From Gemmata massiliana (GTDB lineage: Bacteria > Planctomycetota > Planctomycetia > Gemmatales > Gemmataceae): DNA of 64,000 nt. Both the position numbers and the translations under genes were made by a program. Of the stretch, positions 50,833 to 60,076 are shown in pieces (position 1 is the stretch's first letter; the number at the start of each line of letters is the position of its first letter). Where the stretch lies: positions 7,337,738-7,401,737 of the forward strand of contig NZ_LR593886.1 in NCBI RefSeq assembly GCF_901538265.1. Reading direction: 5' to 3'. Below the pieces are notes generated by a model. It was not told where the DNA came from. It worked only from the letters and a program-made list of their open reading frames with translations, and did not search any database.

Positions 50833-51449
50833 CCGAAGAGGAATGGCTGAAATGCACTACCCCCGTCTCTCTATTAGAATTTATTAGCGCAGCAAATCAG
50901 CGAAAGTTACGCGCGTTTGCCATCGCTTGTTGCCGACGAATCGCACCTTTCATCGACGATCCGAGAATGATTGCAGCCCTTGATGCGGCCGAACAATTCG
51001 TGGACGGCGCAACCTCATCGGACCTACTGACAGAACATCATCGGGCAGTTTCAGACAGCTATTCCGACGCACAATATGAACAGGCTTGGGCAGCTATTTG
51101 GTGCGCCAGCCGTGCTGAGGTCGGTTGGAACGTCTCATCTCATGCAGTTCAAGTGCTCGAATTCGAGAAGTGGGGCTCGGAATACTCGGCCCACTGCGAT
51201 CTCATCCGCGACATTTTCGGAAGCCCGTTTTGCCCAGTCACGTTCTCACCCGAATGGCTCACCACAACCGCAACAGCGATCGCGGCGCAGATGTACCAGT
51301 CGCGTGATTTCAGCGCGATGCCGATTCTGGCCGACGCACTCCAGGACACGGGCTGCGACAATCCCGATGTGCTGAACCACTGCCGCGACGCAGGCGCAAC
51401 GCACGTGCGCGGGTGCTGGGTTGTGGACATGGTGCTGGGAAAGAGTTGA
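50829..51449 (+). CDS. Hypothetical protein, Gemmata-type paralogous family
   Basis: 206 residues. N-terminus TEEEWLKCTTPVSLLEF then RKLRAFAIACCRRIAPF, and a C-terminal tail FSAMPILADALQDTGCDNPDVLNHCRD that recurs in the next gene. I believe this family is abundant in Gemmata-type genomes, but its role is unknown. GTG 50829 overlaps the MlaF stop by four bases. Lower GC and codon use less biased than MlaF. Confidence 0.7.
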   Translation: MTEEEWLKCTTPVSLLEFISAANQRKLRAFAIACCRRIAPFIDDPRMIAALDAAEQFVDGATSSDLLTEHHRAVSDSYSDAQYEQAWAAIWCASRAEVGWNVSSHAVQVLEFEKWGSEYSAHCDLIRDIFGSPFCPVTFSPEWLTTTATAIAAQMYQSRDFSAMPILADALQDTGCDNPDVLNHCRDAGATHVRGCWVVDMVLGKS

Positions 51450-51482
51450 CGCCGTTCTCTTTTCGGACCGAGGTAGGGATCT

Positions 51483-52097
51483 GTGGAGCAGTTCGATTTT
51501 CACTGCGTTGAACTCATGCGACTCCCACGCGGGCTAGTCGTCTGCGGGCGCTGTGGAGATGCGGAGTTTGAGGTCGGGAGTGTGTTCACCGAACTGCACT
51601 GTTCTCACGTTGAAAGACGTGGAGCACTACACATTTCAAATCGCGTCGAACTCAGCCTTGAGGCCGAAGTTTGCCTTCGGGTGATCGAAATCAACGCCTA
51701 TAGTCAATCAACCGAGCGGCTTTACCCGAGTTACTCAGCCGGCATTCTTTTCGATGGGGATGGGTTGGACCAGTTGGCGCGAATCGATTTTGCTGCCGAT
51801 GCCCGGATGGGCCGATATTGGTCCCTTTGGGGACAACGTTCAGGTTCTGGCATGCCAAACTGCGGCACCTTTGCTTACCCCCAACCTGGGACCATCGCTC
51901 CCGAGTTCTTGACCTCAACCGTGATATTGCTGGCAAAAACCATCCGTTCTGAGTACGCATTTGACCGGATGCCGATCCTCGCGGACGCCTTGCAAGATGC
52001 CGGGTGTCAAGATGCCGACATTCTGAATCACTGTCGGGGACAGGGCCGGCACTCTCGAACGTGTTATGTTCTGAATCACATCTTGAGCCACTTGTGA
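51483..52097 (+). CDS. Hypothetical protein sharing the same C-terminal tail
   Basis: 204 residues starting GTG 51483. The N-terminal two thirds have no match to the previous gene, but the end FDRMPILADALQDAGCQDADILNHCRG copies its tail. So two genes share a mobile C-terminal module. No enzymatic motif seen. Confidence 0.6.
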   Translation: MEQFDFHCVELMRLPRGLVVCGRCGDAEFEVGSVFTELHCSHVERRGALHISNRVELSLEAEVCLRVIEINAYSQSTERLYPSYSAGILFDGDGLDQLARIDFAADARMGRYWSLWGQRSGSGMPNCGTFAYPQPGTIAPEFLTSTVILLAKTIRSEYAFDRMPILADALQDAGCQDADILNHCRGQGRHSRTCYVLNHILSHL

Positions 52098-52101
52098 TGC
52101 A

Positions 52102-52136
52102 AACGAAAACGGGCGAGGCACTGTAGCCCCGCCCGG
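52102..52136 (-). terminator. Intrinsic terminator after DUF4956
   Basis: Minus strand CGGGCGGGGC pairs with GCCTCGCCCG (one G-U) over loop TACAGT, followed by TTTTCGTTT. Confidence 0.75.
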
Positions 52137-52164
52137 TAGCTCGAATCTTCCGACCAACTGACGC

Positions 52165-52893
52165 TCAATCGCGTTTAGATTCTGCCTTCCACTCCACGCT
52201 CTGCACGCCCTCGGTGCGGTTCAGGTCGCTGACCAGCGTGAGTGGTGCCGCGCCTTCGCGAAGTCGCAGCGTGTAGGTGAGATCAAGCGCGGTTCCCTGC
52301 CGGACCGTGACGGCCGAGTTCAGTTCCACGCCCTCCGCGTGCTTCGCGAAGGTGGTCGTGAGCGCCTCAGTCGGGTCCACGCCGATCCCGACGCGGACGA
52401 TCACCGTCGTTGCGGGTCGTGTAGGTGCGGGGGCCAGCGCCTTTTCACCCGACCGACCCCAGTACGCCAGCAACCACGCCACCAATCCCACGATCGGAAT
52501 ACCAACAGCCGCAACGAGATACGCTCCGGCACCTGCCGCCATCCCGACCACGACCGCGAAGATCACGAACGCGGTGTCGCGTGTGTCTTCGACCACCGTG
52601 CGGAACCGGACGATCGACAGCGCTCCCACGAGCGCGAACGCCCGCGCGATGTTTGTGCCGATCACCATACTCACCATCCCCAGAAGGATGGCGAGCAGCA
52701 CCATCGTCGCCACAAACGAGGCCGCTTGTGCGCGGGTCTTGCGTTGCGTCAGGAAGTACGCCAGCCCCGCCGCGATCCCGAACAGGGCCGCCAGCAGTAA
52801 CCGCAAAGCAATGTCGTCGGGTGTCAACGGTGCCGGCTCGGGGGTCGCGGGGTCGGTAAACGGGTTCGCTACTTCGCCCGCGTGCTTAGACAT
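52165..52893 (-). CDS. DUF4956 membrane protein
   Basis: 242 residues. Several helices in residues 28-145, with the family mark ALVGALSIVRFRTVVEDTRDTAFVIFA, then a soluble ferredoxin-like C-terminus. DUF4956 proteins are typically next to VTC-domain proteins, as here, and are thought to take part in polyphosphate or cell-surface processes; mechanism unknown. ATG 52893 overlaps the VTC stop by 8 bases. Confidence 0.85.
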   Translation of the reverse strand: MSKHAGEVANPFTDPATPEPAPLTPDDIALRLLLAALFGIAAGLAYFLTQRKTRAQAASFVATMVLLAILLGMVSMVIGTNIARAFALVGALSIVRFRTVVEDTRDTAFVIFAVVVGMAAGAGAYLVAAVGIPIVGLVAWLLAYWGRSGEKALAPAPTRPATTVIVRVGIGVDPTEALTTTFAKHAEGVELNSAVTVRQGTALDLTYTLRLREGAAPLTLVSDLNRTEGVQSVEWKAESKRD

Positions 52894-53692
52894 TCACGGT
52901 CCTTGCGGGCGCGAGCCCCGCAGCTTGAACGAACGTGCGGTACTTGGAGACCGGCGCGGGTGTGAGCCCTAAGTCCGCCACAATGCCCTTGAATAAAGCC
53001 GGCATCGCGGTCCGGAACTTGAACTCACATACGACCTTGTCCAAGAGCGCCGGGACCGCGCCCACGGGTTCCAGTTTCCACTCGCGCACGAGCACCCCGC
53101 GGATGTTGCGGTCGAACGTGAGGCGCACGGTTCCACCGTCCGCGGTGCCCAGGTACGCGACGCGCTCGTAGGCCACCCGGCACACGGGTTGGAGCTGCTT
53201 CTGAAGCAACTGGCTGTGGAACCATTCCCCGGCCCACTCTCCGTTCAGAGCCGGCGCCGCGAGTTCCGGCACCTCATCGGCGCTGATGCGCACGCGGTGC
53301 TTGCGGACCTTGTCCCCGTTCTTGGTTTTGCGTTCCACGAAGACGGGTCCGGTGTGTCCGTAACGGCGCACCCGGAACTTGTCGCGGTTGTACCCCTCGT
53401 TCCGGTAGAACACGTCGAAGTTCGGGGTGTCCGTGTACACGCTCGTGGTGATGTAGGCGTTCCCCATCGCGGGATCGGCGTATGCGTCCAGGTCCAACTT
53501 CCCGGTCACGCGGTCCACGACTTCGGCGACCTGCTCTTCGGTCAGCAGGTACTTCACCTCGTAGGCGGTCGGGGCATCGGTGCCGGCGGCGGGATTGAAC
53601 AACGAGGGCGATTCCAACCCGCTCGCAGGTGTCGCATAACCACTTCCCGAAAGGGCGAGCGCCCCCTCGGTGGTATCGGACAACTCCGACAT
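52886..53692 (-). CDS. VTC-domain (polyphosphate polymerase-like) protein
   Basis: 268 residues. The VTC tunnel pattern is present: YEVKYLL, ITTSVYTDTPNFDVFY, KFRVRRYG, VFVERKTK, KHRVRI and the late KFRTAMPALF. In yeast Vtc4 this fold makes polyphosphate from ATP. The first 40 residues are low complexity. ATG 53692 is favoured over an upstream start by two residues. It forms an operon with DUF4956. Confidence 0.85.
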   Translation of the reverse strand: MSELSDTTEGALALSGSGYATPASGLESPSLFNPAAGTDAPTAYEVKYLLTEEQVAEVVDRVTGKLDLDAYADPAMGNAYITTSVYTDTPNFDVFYRNEGYNRDKFRVRRYGHTGPVFVERKTKNGDKVRKHRVRISADEVPELAAPALNGEWAGEWFHSQLLQKQLQPVCRVAYERVAYLGTADGGTVRLTFDRNIRGVLVREWKLEPVGAVPALLDKVVCEFKFRTAMPALFKGIVADLGLTPAPVSKYRTFVQAAGLAPARTVNV

Positions 53693-54187
53693 TCTCACCG
53701 CTCCTTCACCCGCTCTTCAAACGGGATTGCATTGTGAAACGGAACCGCTCGGCCGTCCGGGACAGCCGATCGTTGACTCTTTTCCTGGCGGGGAGTCACA
53801 CCAAAACTTGGCAGCGTTGGTGGGAAACGGTTTGGGAGGAGCGTCCGCAGGAGAAACACCGACATTACCCGAATTACAACGACCAAGTCTACCGCAACCA
53901 ACCGCCCAATGCGCGGACTTTTTCTCACCAATTCGCGGCAAGTTACGTCGACCGTAGCACAAGCATCTGCCAGTGTGGAACATCCCGAGGGATTCACCGC
54001 GTCTTCGTTGATCTTTTATGGAGTACGGTGCGGCGCAGAAAGCTTGCGCATCGCCCTTGGCTCCCCGTTCGTAAACACGTGCAGTTCGCCACCCCCAGAA
54101 CTGCGAGGCCGTGAGCGAGCCGGACACCCCATATCTCACCAAATGCAGAAGTGGCGACCGACCGACGACTCGCGTCACCGGTCGTGT
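53693..54187. other. Gap without a convincing gene
   Basis: About 495 bases. Several short frames on both strands (for example 53717-54178 minus) lack a codon bias or recognisable motif, so I call none of them. Confidence 0.5.
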
Positions 54188-54556
54188 TCACGTGTCATCA
54201 GGGAGCGTCTCACCACTGTTCAGCAATCGGAACGTAGAGTGGCGCTCGACACCTTTGCTGAACCGCTCCACAAACACGGCCTCTCCGGGAGACACCGTTA
54301 GCGATTCAAGGAGGTCGCAGGTAGCTTGGTACCCGACATCCCGACCGAAGGCCCGACCCGACACCATCAGGGACGCCCCGCTGACCGTGACTCCCACGAA
54401 CTCCAACCGCATGACCAGCGTCGAAGTGGTGGTGAAGTGCCGATCCAGAGTTTCCGGGAACCGGGTGATCTGCTCGACCACTTCCACCAACGACCCACGC
54501 CATTCGCACAGTTGTTGGACCAGGGTTTCGAGTTGAGGAAGCAGTTCACGCTTCAC
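54188..54556 (-). CDS. Hypothetical protein
   Basis: 122 residues starting at GTG 54556, with GGAG 6 bases upstream. The first 45 residues (KRELLPQLETLVQQLCEW) form amphipathic helices; the remainder is beta-rich (LVMRLEFVGVTVSGASL). No known family. It is isolated between two gaps. Confidence 0.6.
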   Translation of the reverse strand: MKRELLPQLETLVQQLCEWRGSLVEVVEQITRFPETLDRHFTTTSTLVMRLEFVGVTVSGASLMVSGRAFGRDVGYQATCDLLESLTVSPGEAVFVERFSKGVERHSTFRLLNSGETLPDDT

Positions 54557-54775
54557 GGGATACTCCGTTGCAGACCGAACGTAGCACCGGACTGAACATT
54601 CACCGCAAAGAGTCAGTACGACTACCTTACAAACGGGCAAGGCGGGTAGACCGTGGTCCGGGTGACGTGAGAACATTTGTGCGAATCGCCGATACGCCAC
54701 ACAGAAATATGTTGAAGGCGATTGAGGTGCGGGTTAAAGTTTTCTCATTATCTCTCCCGCTCCCGCCGGACTGCC

Positions 54776-55897
54776 ATGCCGACGATCATCGCCATCTGCC
54801 CGTACTGCCGCGCCGGCGGGGTTCGTGCCAAGAATTATGCAGTCGGCGCGAGCGCGACGTGTCCGAAGTGCAAAAGCAACTTCACGCTGATGCCGGAAGA
54901 CGACCCGCCCGATTGGGCGAAGGGCAGCGCGGAGGCGAGTGTCTTATCCGCACCGCCGGTCGAGAAGCCAAAACTGCCAGCCGCGGCAGAGACACAACCC
55001 ACCGCTGCGGCCCTGTCGGACGTGACCGAACCGTCCCCGGTGCTACCGGCCGAACTGAAGCCGAAGCCCGCTGTCACGACGGCGCCGTCATTCGACCCGC
55101 CCGCTCCGGCCGATATGGGGCTCGTGTTCGCGCTACTGGCGTTCATTCTCGTGGGGCCGGCGGTACTGGCGTCGCAGTTGCCATACGGACGAATCATCGC
55201 GCTGGTGTTCGCTGCGGGCGGCCTCGTGGGTGGGTTGCTGTGTCTCGGTGCGGAAGGCAAGGCGCGGGTCGCGGGCTTGGGGGCCGCAGCGCTCCACTTC
55301 TTAGGCATTGTGGCGCTTCTGTTCCTTCCGTCTTGGCTGGGTCATTACCCCTCCAGCAGCGATGAGAAACCGGAGGAGCTAAAGGGGCCGCACGCGGTCG
55401 ACCTCAACTCCGGTGCGCCGGCCCCCATTTCTCCGACCGATTGGCTCAACGCGAGTACGGTTTCCTGGCAGTCCGGTAACGTGCGGGTGACGGTACGGGC
55501 CGCGGTCGGCCCGCTCGAACTGTCCGGCCCCAAAGGGGCGAAGCGGACGACGAAGGAGCCGTACTTGCGCCTGGCGATCCGGGTGCGGAACACCGGCTTT
55601 GAACACGAACTCCCGCTCTCCGGGTGGGCCGCCGGACAAAGCACGGACGGCGTTCGCGTCCTCGATGCAAGCGACCGACCGCTGAAAATCGCCGCGTTCG
55701 AGAGCGCGTGGGCACCGGAACGCGGCAAACCGACCACCGGCGCGCTGCCGGGGCACACTTCCGAAGTGGTACTCGTGTTCGCCCCGCCGCCGGCCAAGTC
55801 GGAGTTCGTTCGCGTGCAACTGTCTGGTGCCGCGGTCGGGGCGCCAGACGAGATTCGGTTCCGGGCGGGGTTTTCCGCCCGCGGTTCGTTCCCGTAA
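54776..55897 (+). CDS. Zinc-ribbon membrane protein with DUF4352-like tail
   Basis: 373 residues. A zinc ribbon with CPYC and CPKC opens the protein, then a Pro/Ala-rich linker, three to four helices at about 118-190, and an extracytoplasmic beta domain at 220-370 ([27 protein letters not shown]) of DUF4352/immunoglobulin-like type. ATG 54776 begins the ribbon. The zinc ribbon resembles that of the caspase-like protein at 32535. Function unknown. Confidence 0.72.
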   Translation: MPTIIAICPYCRAGGVRAKNYAVGASATCPKCKSNFTLMPEDDPPDWAKGSAEASVLSAPPVEKPKLPAAAETQPTAAALSDVTEPSPVLPAELKPKPAVTTAPSFDPPAPADMGLVFALLAFILVGPAVLASQLPYGRIIALVFAAGGLVGGLLCLGAEGKARVAGLGAAALHFLGIVALLFLPSWLGHYPSSSDEKPEELKGPHAVDLNSGAPAPISPTDWLNASTVSWQSGNVRVTVRAAVGPLELSGPKGAKRTTKEPYLRLAIRVRNTGFEHELPLSGWAAGQSTDGVRVLDASDRPLKIAAFESAWAPERGKPTTGALPGHTSEVVLVFAPPPAKSEFVRVQLSGAAVGAPDEIRFRAGFSARGSFP

Positions 55898-55923
55898 CCT
55901 TTACGCCCGCCTGGAGGTCCGCC

Positions 55924-56775
55924 ATGTTGCGAAGAGCGGCGTTCACGCTGATCGAGTTGCTGGTGGTGATTGCCATCATCTCGGTTCTGGTCGGGTTGCT
56001 GCTGCCCGCCGTGCAGAAGGCACGCGAGGCCGCGGCGCGCGTCTCGTGTGCCAACAACCTGAAACAGATCGGGCTGGCGATGCACCTGTACGAGCACACT
56101 AATAATCACTATCCGCCCAGCTCGCTGGAGCGCGGGAGGGCGACGTGGGCGGTGCTCGTCCTGCCCTACCTGGAACAGGACAACCTGTACCGCACCTGGG
56201 ATCTGTCGCGCACGTATCACGAGCAGACGCCAGTGGCCCGCGAGACCGTGGTGAAGACGTACTTCTGTCCGTCGCGGCGGTCCTCGTCGGGCGCGTTGAG
56301 TGTATCCGGCGACGTTGTTCCGACCGACCCGCTCCGCGTCCACCGCCCCGGCGCACTGGGCGACTACGCGGTCGTCGTCGACAAGAGCGGCCATGACGCC
56401 CCTGAAGAGACCTGACCGAACATGACCGGACCGTTCCAGTTGGGAACGCCACAACGATTCGCGGACTTTACCGACGGACTGAGCAACGTGATCTTCGTGG
56501 GCGAGAAACAGGTCCATATCGACAAGCATGGCCGCGGTTCACTGGACAGCTCCATTTACAACGGCGAAAACTCGCTCGCGCACGGCCGCGGCGTTTTGGC
56601 CGGTTTGACGACCGACCCGCGCGACGACGGCCCGAAGTTCGGTAGCCGGCACACCGGCGTCGTCCAGTTCTGCTTCGGCGACGCCCGCGTGCGCCCGATT
56701 TCGGTGAGCATCGATCCGTACACGTTCGAGCTGCTGGGCACGCGCGGCCACGGCAAGGTCATCCCGGACTTCTGA
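55924..56775 (+). pseudogene. DUF1559 prepilin-like protein interrupted by an in-frame TGA
   Basis: Without the TGA this is a 283-residue DUF1559 protein. The prepilin-type N-terminus [31 protein letters not shown]-like segment, then [21 protein letters not shown] and FCPSR are before the stop; FTDGLSNVIFVGEK and the FGDARVRPIS tail are after it. The frame is the same on both sides of TGA 56413-56415 and the halves are 492 and 354 bases. A single C-to-T change in CGA would explain it. A hairpin CGTTCC-AGTTG-GGAACG begins 17 bases after the TGA (loop 22 bases after it), so recoding cannot be excluded. ATG 55924. Confidence 0.75.
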
Positions 56776-57537
56776 GTTCGCGTTCGGAAGTTGCGAACGG
56801 GTTTCGCGGGGCAGGCAGCGCCTACCCCGCGAAACTCGCTTCGCGTTTCACGCGGGCGAGCACCACTAAACACTCCACTCACCCATTGGACCGCGAGACC
56901 ACGAGCGGGGGCCGTCATAATCTTCTGTCCACTAGCGTATAATTGGGTGTACGAAGCCACGAAGACGGTCTAATAGCGACAAGACAAAGGTATTTTGGGG
57001 GTGGGAGTGTCAACCTGTTGTTAGCCGCGCACGGGGACGAAATGGAGGTTTTGAAGCCGTATTTAGCAGATGTTAGCAATCTGCGCGGGTATCCAGCAGA
57101 GCCAACCAGCGCCAACGTGTTGTAAGCAGAGCACTTAGGGCTCAAAAATTCAAGCAAAGACCTGCCGCGGAGCCGAAAACGTTAGCATTTGTTACTTTCC
57201 CCCAACCTGCGAAGCGATGAGCACACGACCCGTTGCAGAATGCAAGCAAGTGTCCGGTGTTGAGAAGAAGAAAGAAGAGCCGCGGATAACACAGATTACG
57301 CGGATCAGACAATGAGAACGATTGGCGGTTCCGTAAGGGAAGTGCCAGGGCGTAACCCCGGCTGTGCGGGGGATGAAGTCGAGAAGCTTTACGGCAGTTA
57401 GTGCTGGTTTCGATGGGGCAATTGCGGGTACAACTGATGGACCTGCCGAGCACCATCGCCCTTGCTCTTTTAGTACGGTTCCGAGAGCGGCGCTCCTGCC
57501 AAATTCCGAGCGCACGCGATCGCAACGAGGCGCTGTG
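56776..57537. other. Gap before DUF1501, containing repeat copy E
   Basis: About 760 bases with no supported gene. It contains the dispersed repeat at 57274 and the segment TTTAGCAGATGTTAGCAATC at 57061-57080. The base composition is lower in GC. Confidence 0.5.
57274..57311 (+). repeat. Dispersed intergenic repeat, copy E
   Basis: GAAGAGCCGCGGATAACACA then GATTACGCGGATCAGAC, matching copies A and C in the same orientation. Confidence 0.75.
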
Positions 57538-58971
57538 ATGAGTCACCGTTTCCCACACGTTCCCACGCTCGCCTCGCGACGCGACTTCCTCACCTCGGTC
57601 GGGGGAGGTTTTGGCGCACTTGCGTTGTCCGCACTCGCGGCAGCGGAGTCGTCGCCCGCGACGCACACAGCGGCCGATCCGCTCGCGCCGAAGAAGCCGC
57701 ACTTCGAGGCGAAAGCGAAGTCCGTGATCTTCCTGTTCATGGAAGGCGGGCCGTCGCACGTCGACCTCTTCGACCCGAAGCCGGAACTGACCAAACAGCA
57801 CGGCAAACCGCTGCCCGCGAGCTTCGGCAAAGTGCTCACGCCGATGGGTACGGGCGGGAACAACCTGCTCGCCAGCAAGCGGAAGTTCGCCAAACACGGC
57901 AAGAGCGGGCTGGACGTAAGCGACTGGCTGCCGCACATGGCCAAGTGCGCGGACGACCTCACGGTTCTGCGTGCGTGCTGGGCCGACGGACTGAACCACG
58001 TCGGCAGCGTGTGCCAGATGAACACCGGCTCCATCCTCGCGGGGCGCCCGAGCCTCGGTTCGTGGGCGCTATACGGCCTCGGGAGCGAGAACCGTAATCT
58101 GCCCGGGTTCGTGGTGTTCACCGAGGGCGGCCCGGAACCGCTTGGCGGCGCACGGAACTACGGCACCGGCTACATGCCCGCGACCTACCAGGGCACGCTG
58201 TTCCGCAACGGGCCGAACCCGATCCTGAACCTGAACCCGCCTGCGGGTGTTGGCGGGGAGCGCCAAAAGGACAAACTCGCCCTCATCGGCGAACTGAATA
58301 CCATCCACCGCCGCGAGCGCGCGAGCGACACGGAACTGGCCGCGCGCCAGGCCGCCTACGAACTCGCGTTCCGCATGCAGGCCAGCGCCCCAGACGCGGT
58401 CGACCTGTCGAAAGAGAGCGAAAAAACAAAGGAGATGTACGGGCTGAACCGCAAGGAGACGGCCGAGTTCGGTCACCGGTGTTTACTCGCCCGGCGCCTC
58501 GTCGAGCGCGGCGTGCGGTTCGTGCAGGTGTATTGTGGTGCGGGGAGCCAGTGGGACGCCCACTCGGACATTGAGGGCAACCACACGAAGATGTGCAGCC
58601 GCTCGGACCAACCTTCCGCGGCGCTCATCCGAGACCTCAAACAGCGCGGGATGCTCGACGACACGCTGGTGATTTGGGGTGGCGAATTCGGGCGCACGCC
58701 GATGAGCGAGGGAGCGAGCGGTCGCGACCATAACCCCTACGGCTTCTCAATGGTGATGGCGGGCGGTGGCGTGAAGGGCGGTTGCGTTCACGGGACGACG
58801 GACGAGTTTGGACTCTACGGCATCGACGGCCGCGTCCACGTCCACGACTTCCACGCGACGATCCTGCACTTGCTCGGCTTCGATCACACGAAGTTGACGT
58901 TCTTCCACAACGGAAAGGACGAGCGACTCACCGACGTGAAGGGCAAATTGATCCAGGAGATTCTGGTGTAG
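57538..58971 (+). CDS. DUF1501 protein with Tat signal
   Basis: 477 residues. RRDFLTSVGGGFGALAL at 14-30 is a twin-arginine signal. The alkaline-phosphatase/sulfatase-like DUF1501 body shows FLFMEGGPSHVDLFDPKPEL, then GGEFGRTP and HDFHATILHLLG. DUF1501 genes in planctomycetes usually sit next to DUF1549/DUF1553 genes, but none is present here. ATG 57538 has AACGAGG upstream. Role: probably periplasmic, unknown substrate. Confidence 0.88.
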   Translation: MSHRFPHVPTLASRRDFLTSVGGGFGALALSALAAAESSPATHTAADPLAPKKPHFEAKAKSVIFLFMEGGPSHVDLFDPKPELTKQHGKPLPASFGKVLTPMGTGGNNLLASKRKFAKHGKSGLDVSDWLPHMAKCADDLTVLRACWADGLNHVGSVCQMNTGSILAGRPSLGSWALYGLGSENRNLPGFVVFTEGGPEPLGGARNYGTGYMPATYQGTLFRNGPNPILNLNPPAGVGGERQKDKLALIGELNTIHRRERASDTELAARQAAYELAFRMQASAPDAVDLSKESEKTKEMYGLNRKETAEFGHRCLLARRLVERGVRFVQVYCGAGSQWDAHSDIEGNHTKMCSRSDQPSAALIRDLKQRGMLDDTLVIWGGEFGRTPMSEGASGRDHNPYGFSMVMAGGGVKGGCVHGTTDEFGLYGIDGRVHVHDFHATILHLLGFDHTKLTFFHNGKDERLTDVKGKLIQEILV

Positions 58972-58982
58972 ATTGCAGTAAG

Positions 58983-59008
58983 GAATCGCAGATTACGCGG
59001 ATGATCTC
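58983..59008 (+). repeat. Dispersed intergenic repeat, copy G (short)
   Basis: GAATCGCAGATTACGCGGAT then GATCTC, a shortened copy that pairs with the inverted copy F 83 bases away. Confidence 0.6.
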
Positions 59009-59091
59009 GCACGAAAACCAAGAAGGAACAGACGACAGAATCGCGCAAAACACCAAGATGATACAGCATCAGGACTTACGACGCCCTCTGT

Positions 59092-59130
59092 CCTGATCTG
59101 CGTTCATCCGCGTGATCTGCGGTTCTTCTC
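59092..59130 (-). repeat. Dispersed intergenic repeat, copy F (inverted)
   Basis: CCTGATCTGCGTTCATCCG then CGTGATCTGCGGTTCTTCTC, inverted relative to copies A, C, E and G. Confidence 0.7.
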
Positions 59131-59139
59131 GGACGCCGC

Positions 59140-59265
59140 TTACTTCTTCGGTTGTGTTGTGGGTCGATCGTTGTCGTTGTTCTTGCCGCGTTCACGGGAA
59201 CCACCGCACCCGATCGCGCCAACGCACAGCGCGAGAAGCAGCCCGAACAATAGGGAACGTTTCAC
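59140..59265 (-). CDS. Tiny lipoprotein 1
   Basis: 41 residues: a hydrophobic signal KRSLLFGLLLALCVGAIGC with lipobox AIGC (Cys20), then a short polar tail rich in Arg, Asn and Asp. GTG 59265 has AAGGAG with a 6-base spacing, which is what makes it convincing. Small Gly-Gly lipoproteins of this size are common and mostly unstudied in planctomycetes. It shares design with the neighbour at 59482. Confidence 0.65.
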   Translation of the reverse strand: MKRSLLFGLLLALCVGAIGCGGSRERGKNNDNDRPTTQPKK

Positions 59266-59410
59266 AGCTAACTCCTTCACAATCAACGGCTTGCGACTTC
59301 AAGCAGCGTCTGCACGATCTAGTGCCACAGCCCGCCAACCGGAATCCGAAGTCGAGCCATCGCCGTCTGGGGCGTGCCTCATCCGCTCGTGGACATGCTA
59401 CGGAAATGAC

Positions 59411-59443
59411 AAAAGGTCGACCGGATGACCGGTCGACCCTTTT
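59411..59443 (-). terminator. Intrinsic terminator after tiny lipoprotein 2
   Basis: Perfect stem GGTCGACCGG/CCGGTCGACC with loop ATGA; on the minus strand it is followed by TTTTG, downstream of the gene at 59482. Confidence 0.7.
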
Positions 59444-59481
59444 CCACGCGAACGTGGTGCCCGCATAATGCGGGCATCGAA

Positions 59482-59583
59482 TTACTTCGCGGTGGACTTG
59501 GGGGAGGTGGCGGCGCCGCCACCGCAGCCAACAACGGTCGCAACGCTGAGAGCCAGAACGAGAGCCGCGATAACCTTCTTCAT
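59482..59583 (-). CDS. Tiny lipoprotein 2
   Basis: 33 residues: KKVIAALVLALSVATVVGC signal with lipobox VVGC (Cys20) and a 13-residue polar tail ending in SPKSTAK. ATG 59583 has GAGGAG 7 bases upstream, and a terminator follows at 59411. Same size class and orientation as tiny lipoprotein 1. Function unknown. Confidence 0.7.
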   Translation of the reverse strand: MKKVIAALVLALSVATVVGCGGGAATSPKSTAK

Positions 59584-60076
59584 CGGAATACTCCTCAGAA
59601 CGGTGACGTACAGGTGGAACAACAGAGAGGTTCCTCGCGTAGCCCGGACGTCCCGGGGTTGCGGCCTTCTGTTTTGTTGGGGTTTAAACAGAGCCACCAC
59701 ATACTTCAGGCAAATTCGGTCTGACGTATTGCGTAACTCGTTTCCGAATTACGGGTTCCGGTGCCATCATTGCCGATTCATGCGATCAATCCGTTTCACC
59801 CACGCCCACATAGATACGAAGCCGGGAAGGATATTCCCGAAAAATTTCCATCTCTCGAAATTTTCCTCCCTATTGTGATCCCGCCCCCCGGTTCTCGTCT
59901 GTGTTGAAAGCCGAAACGGGAGCAGAACTTCGGTGGTTCGGGATTCGCGAAATATCGAGTTCCGGAATCCGAAACTTTGGAACGCGAAACTTGTGGCGGC
60001 GTGAGAACAGCGCGGCGCGCGAACAAAGTTCGGGAATAAACCCCGCGGTTCGGGTTCGTAAGGATGAGGGTCGGGT
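59584..60076. other. Gap before sigma factor, with hairpins and direct repeats
   Basis: About 490 bases. It holds CGGGAA-GGATA-TTCCCG (59823-59839), GAAAAATTT/AAATTTTC (59839-59865) and the repeats at 59964-59992. No gene seen. Confidence 0.5.
59964..59992 (+). promoter_or_regulatory. 15-bp direct repeat upstream of the ECF sigma gene
   Basis: GGAATCCGAAACTT and GGAACGCGAAACTT lie in tandem with a 15-base period; a similar GGATTCGCGAAAT is at 59941. This may be an operator or an ECF-type promoter (GGAAC). Confidence 0.35.

Noticed and set aside
53717-54178. 153-residue frame on the minus strand
   Set aside because: No codon bias, no motif, no ribosome site; overlaps other equally long frames in the same gap.
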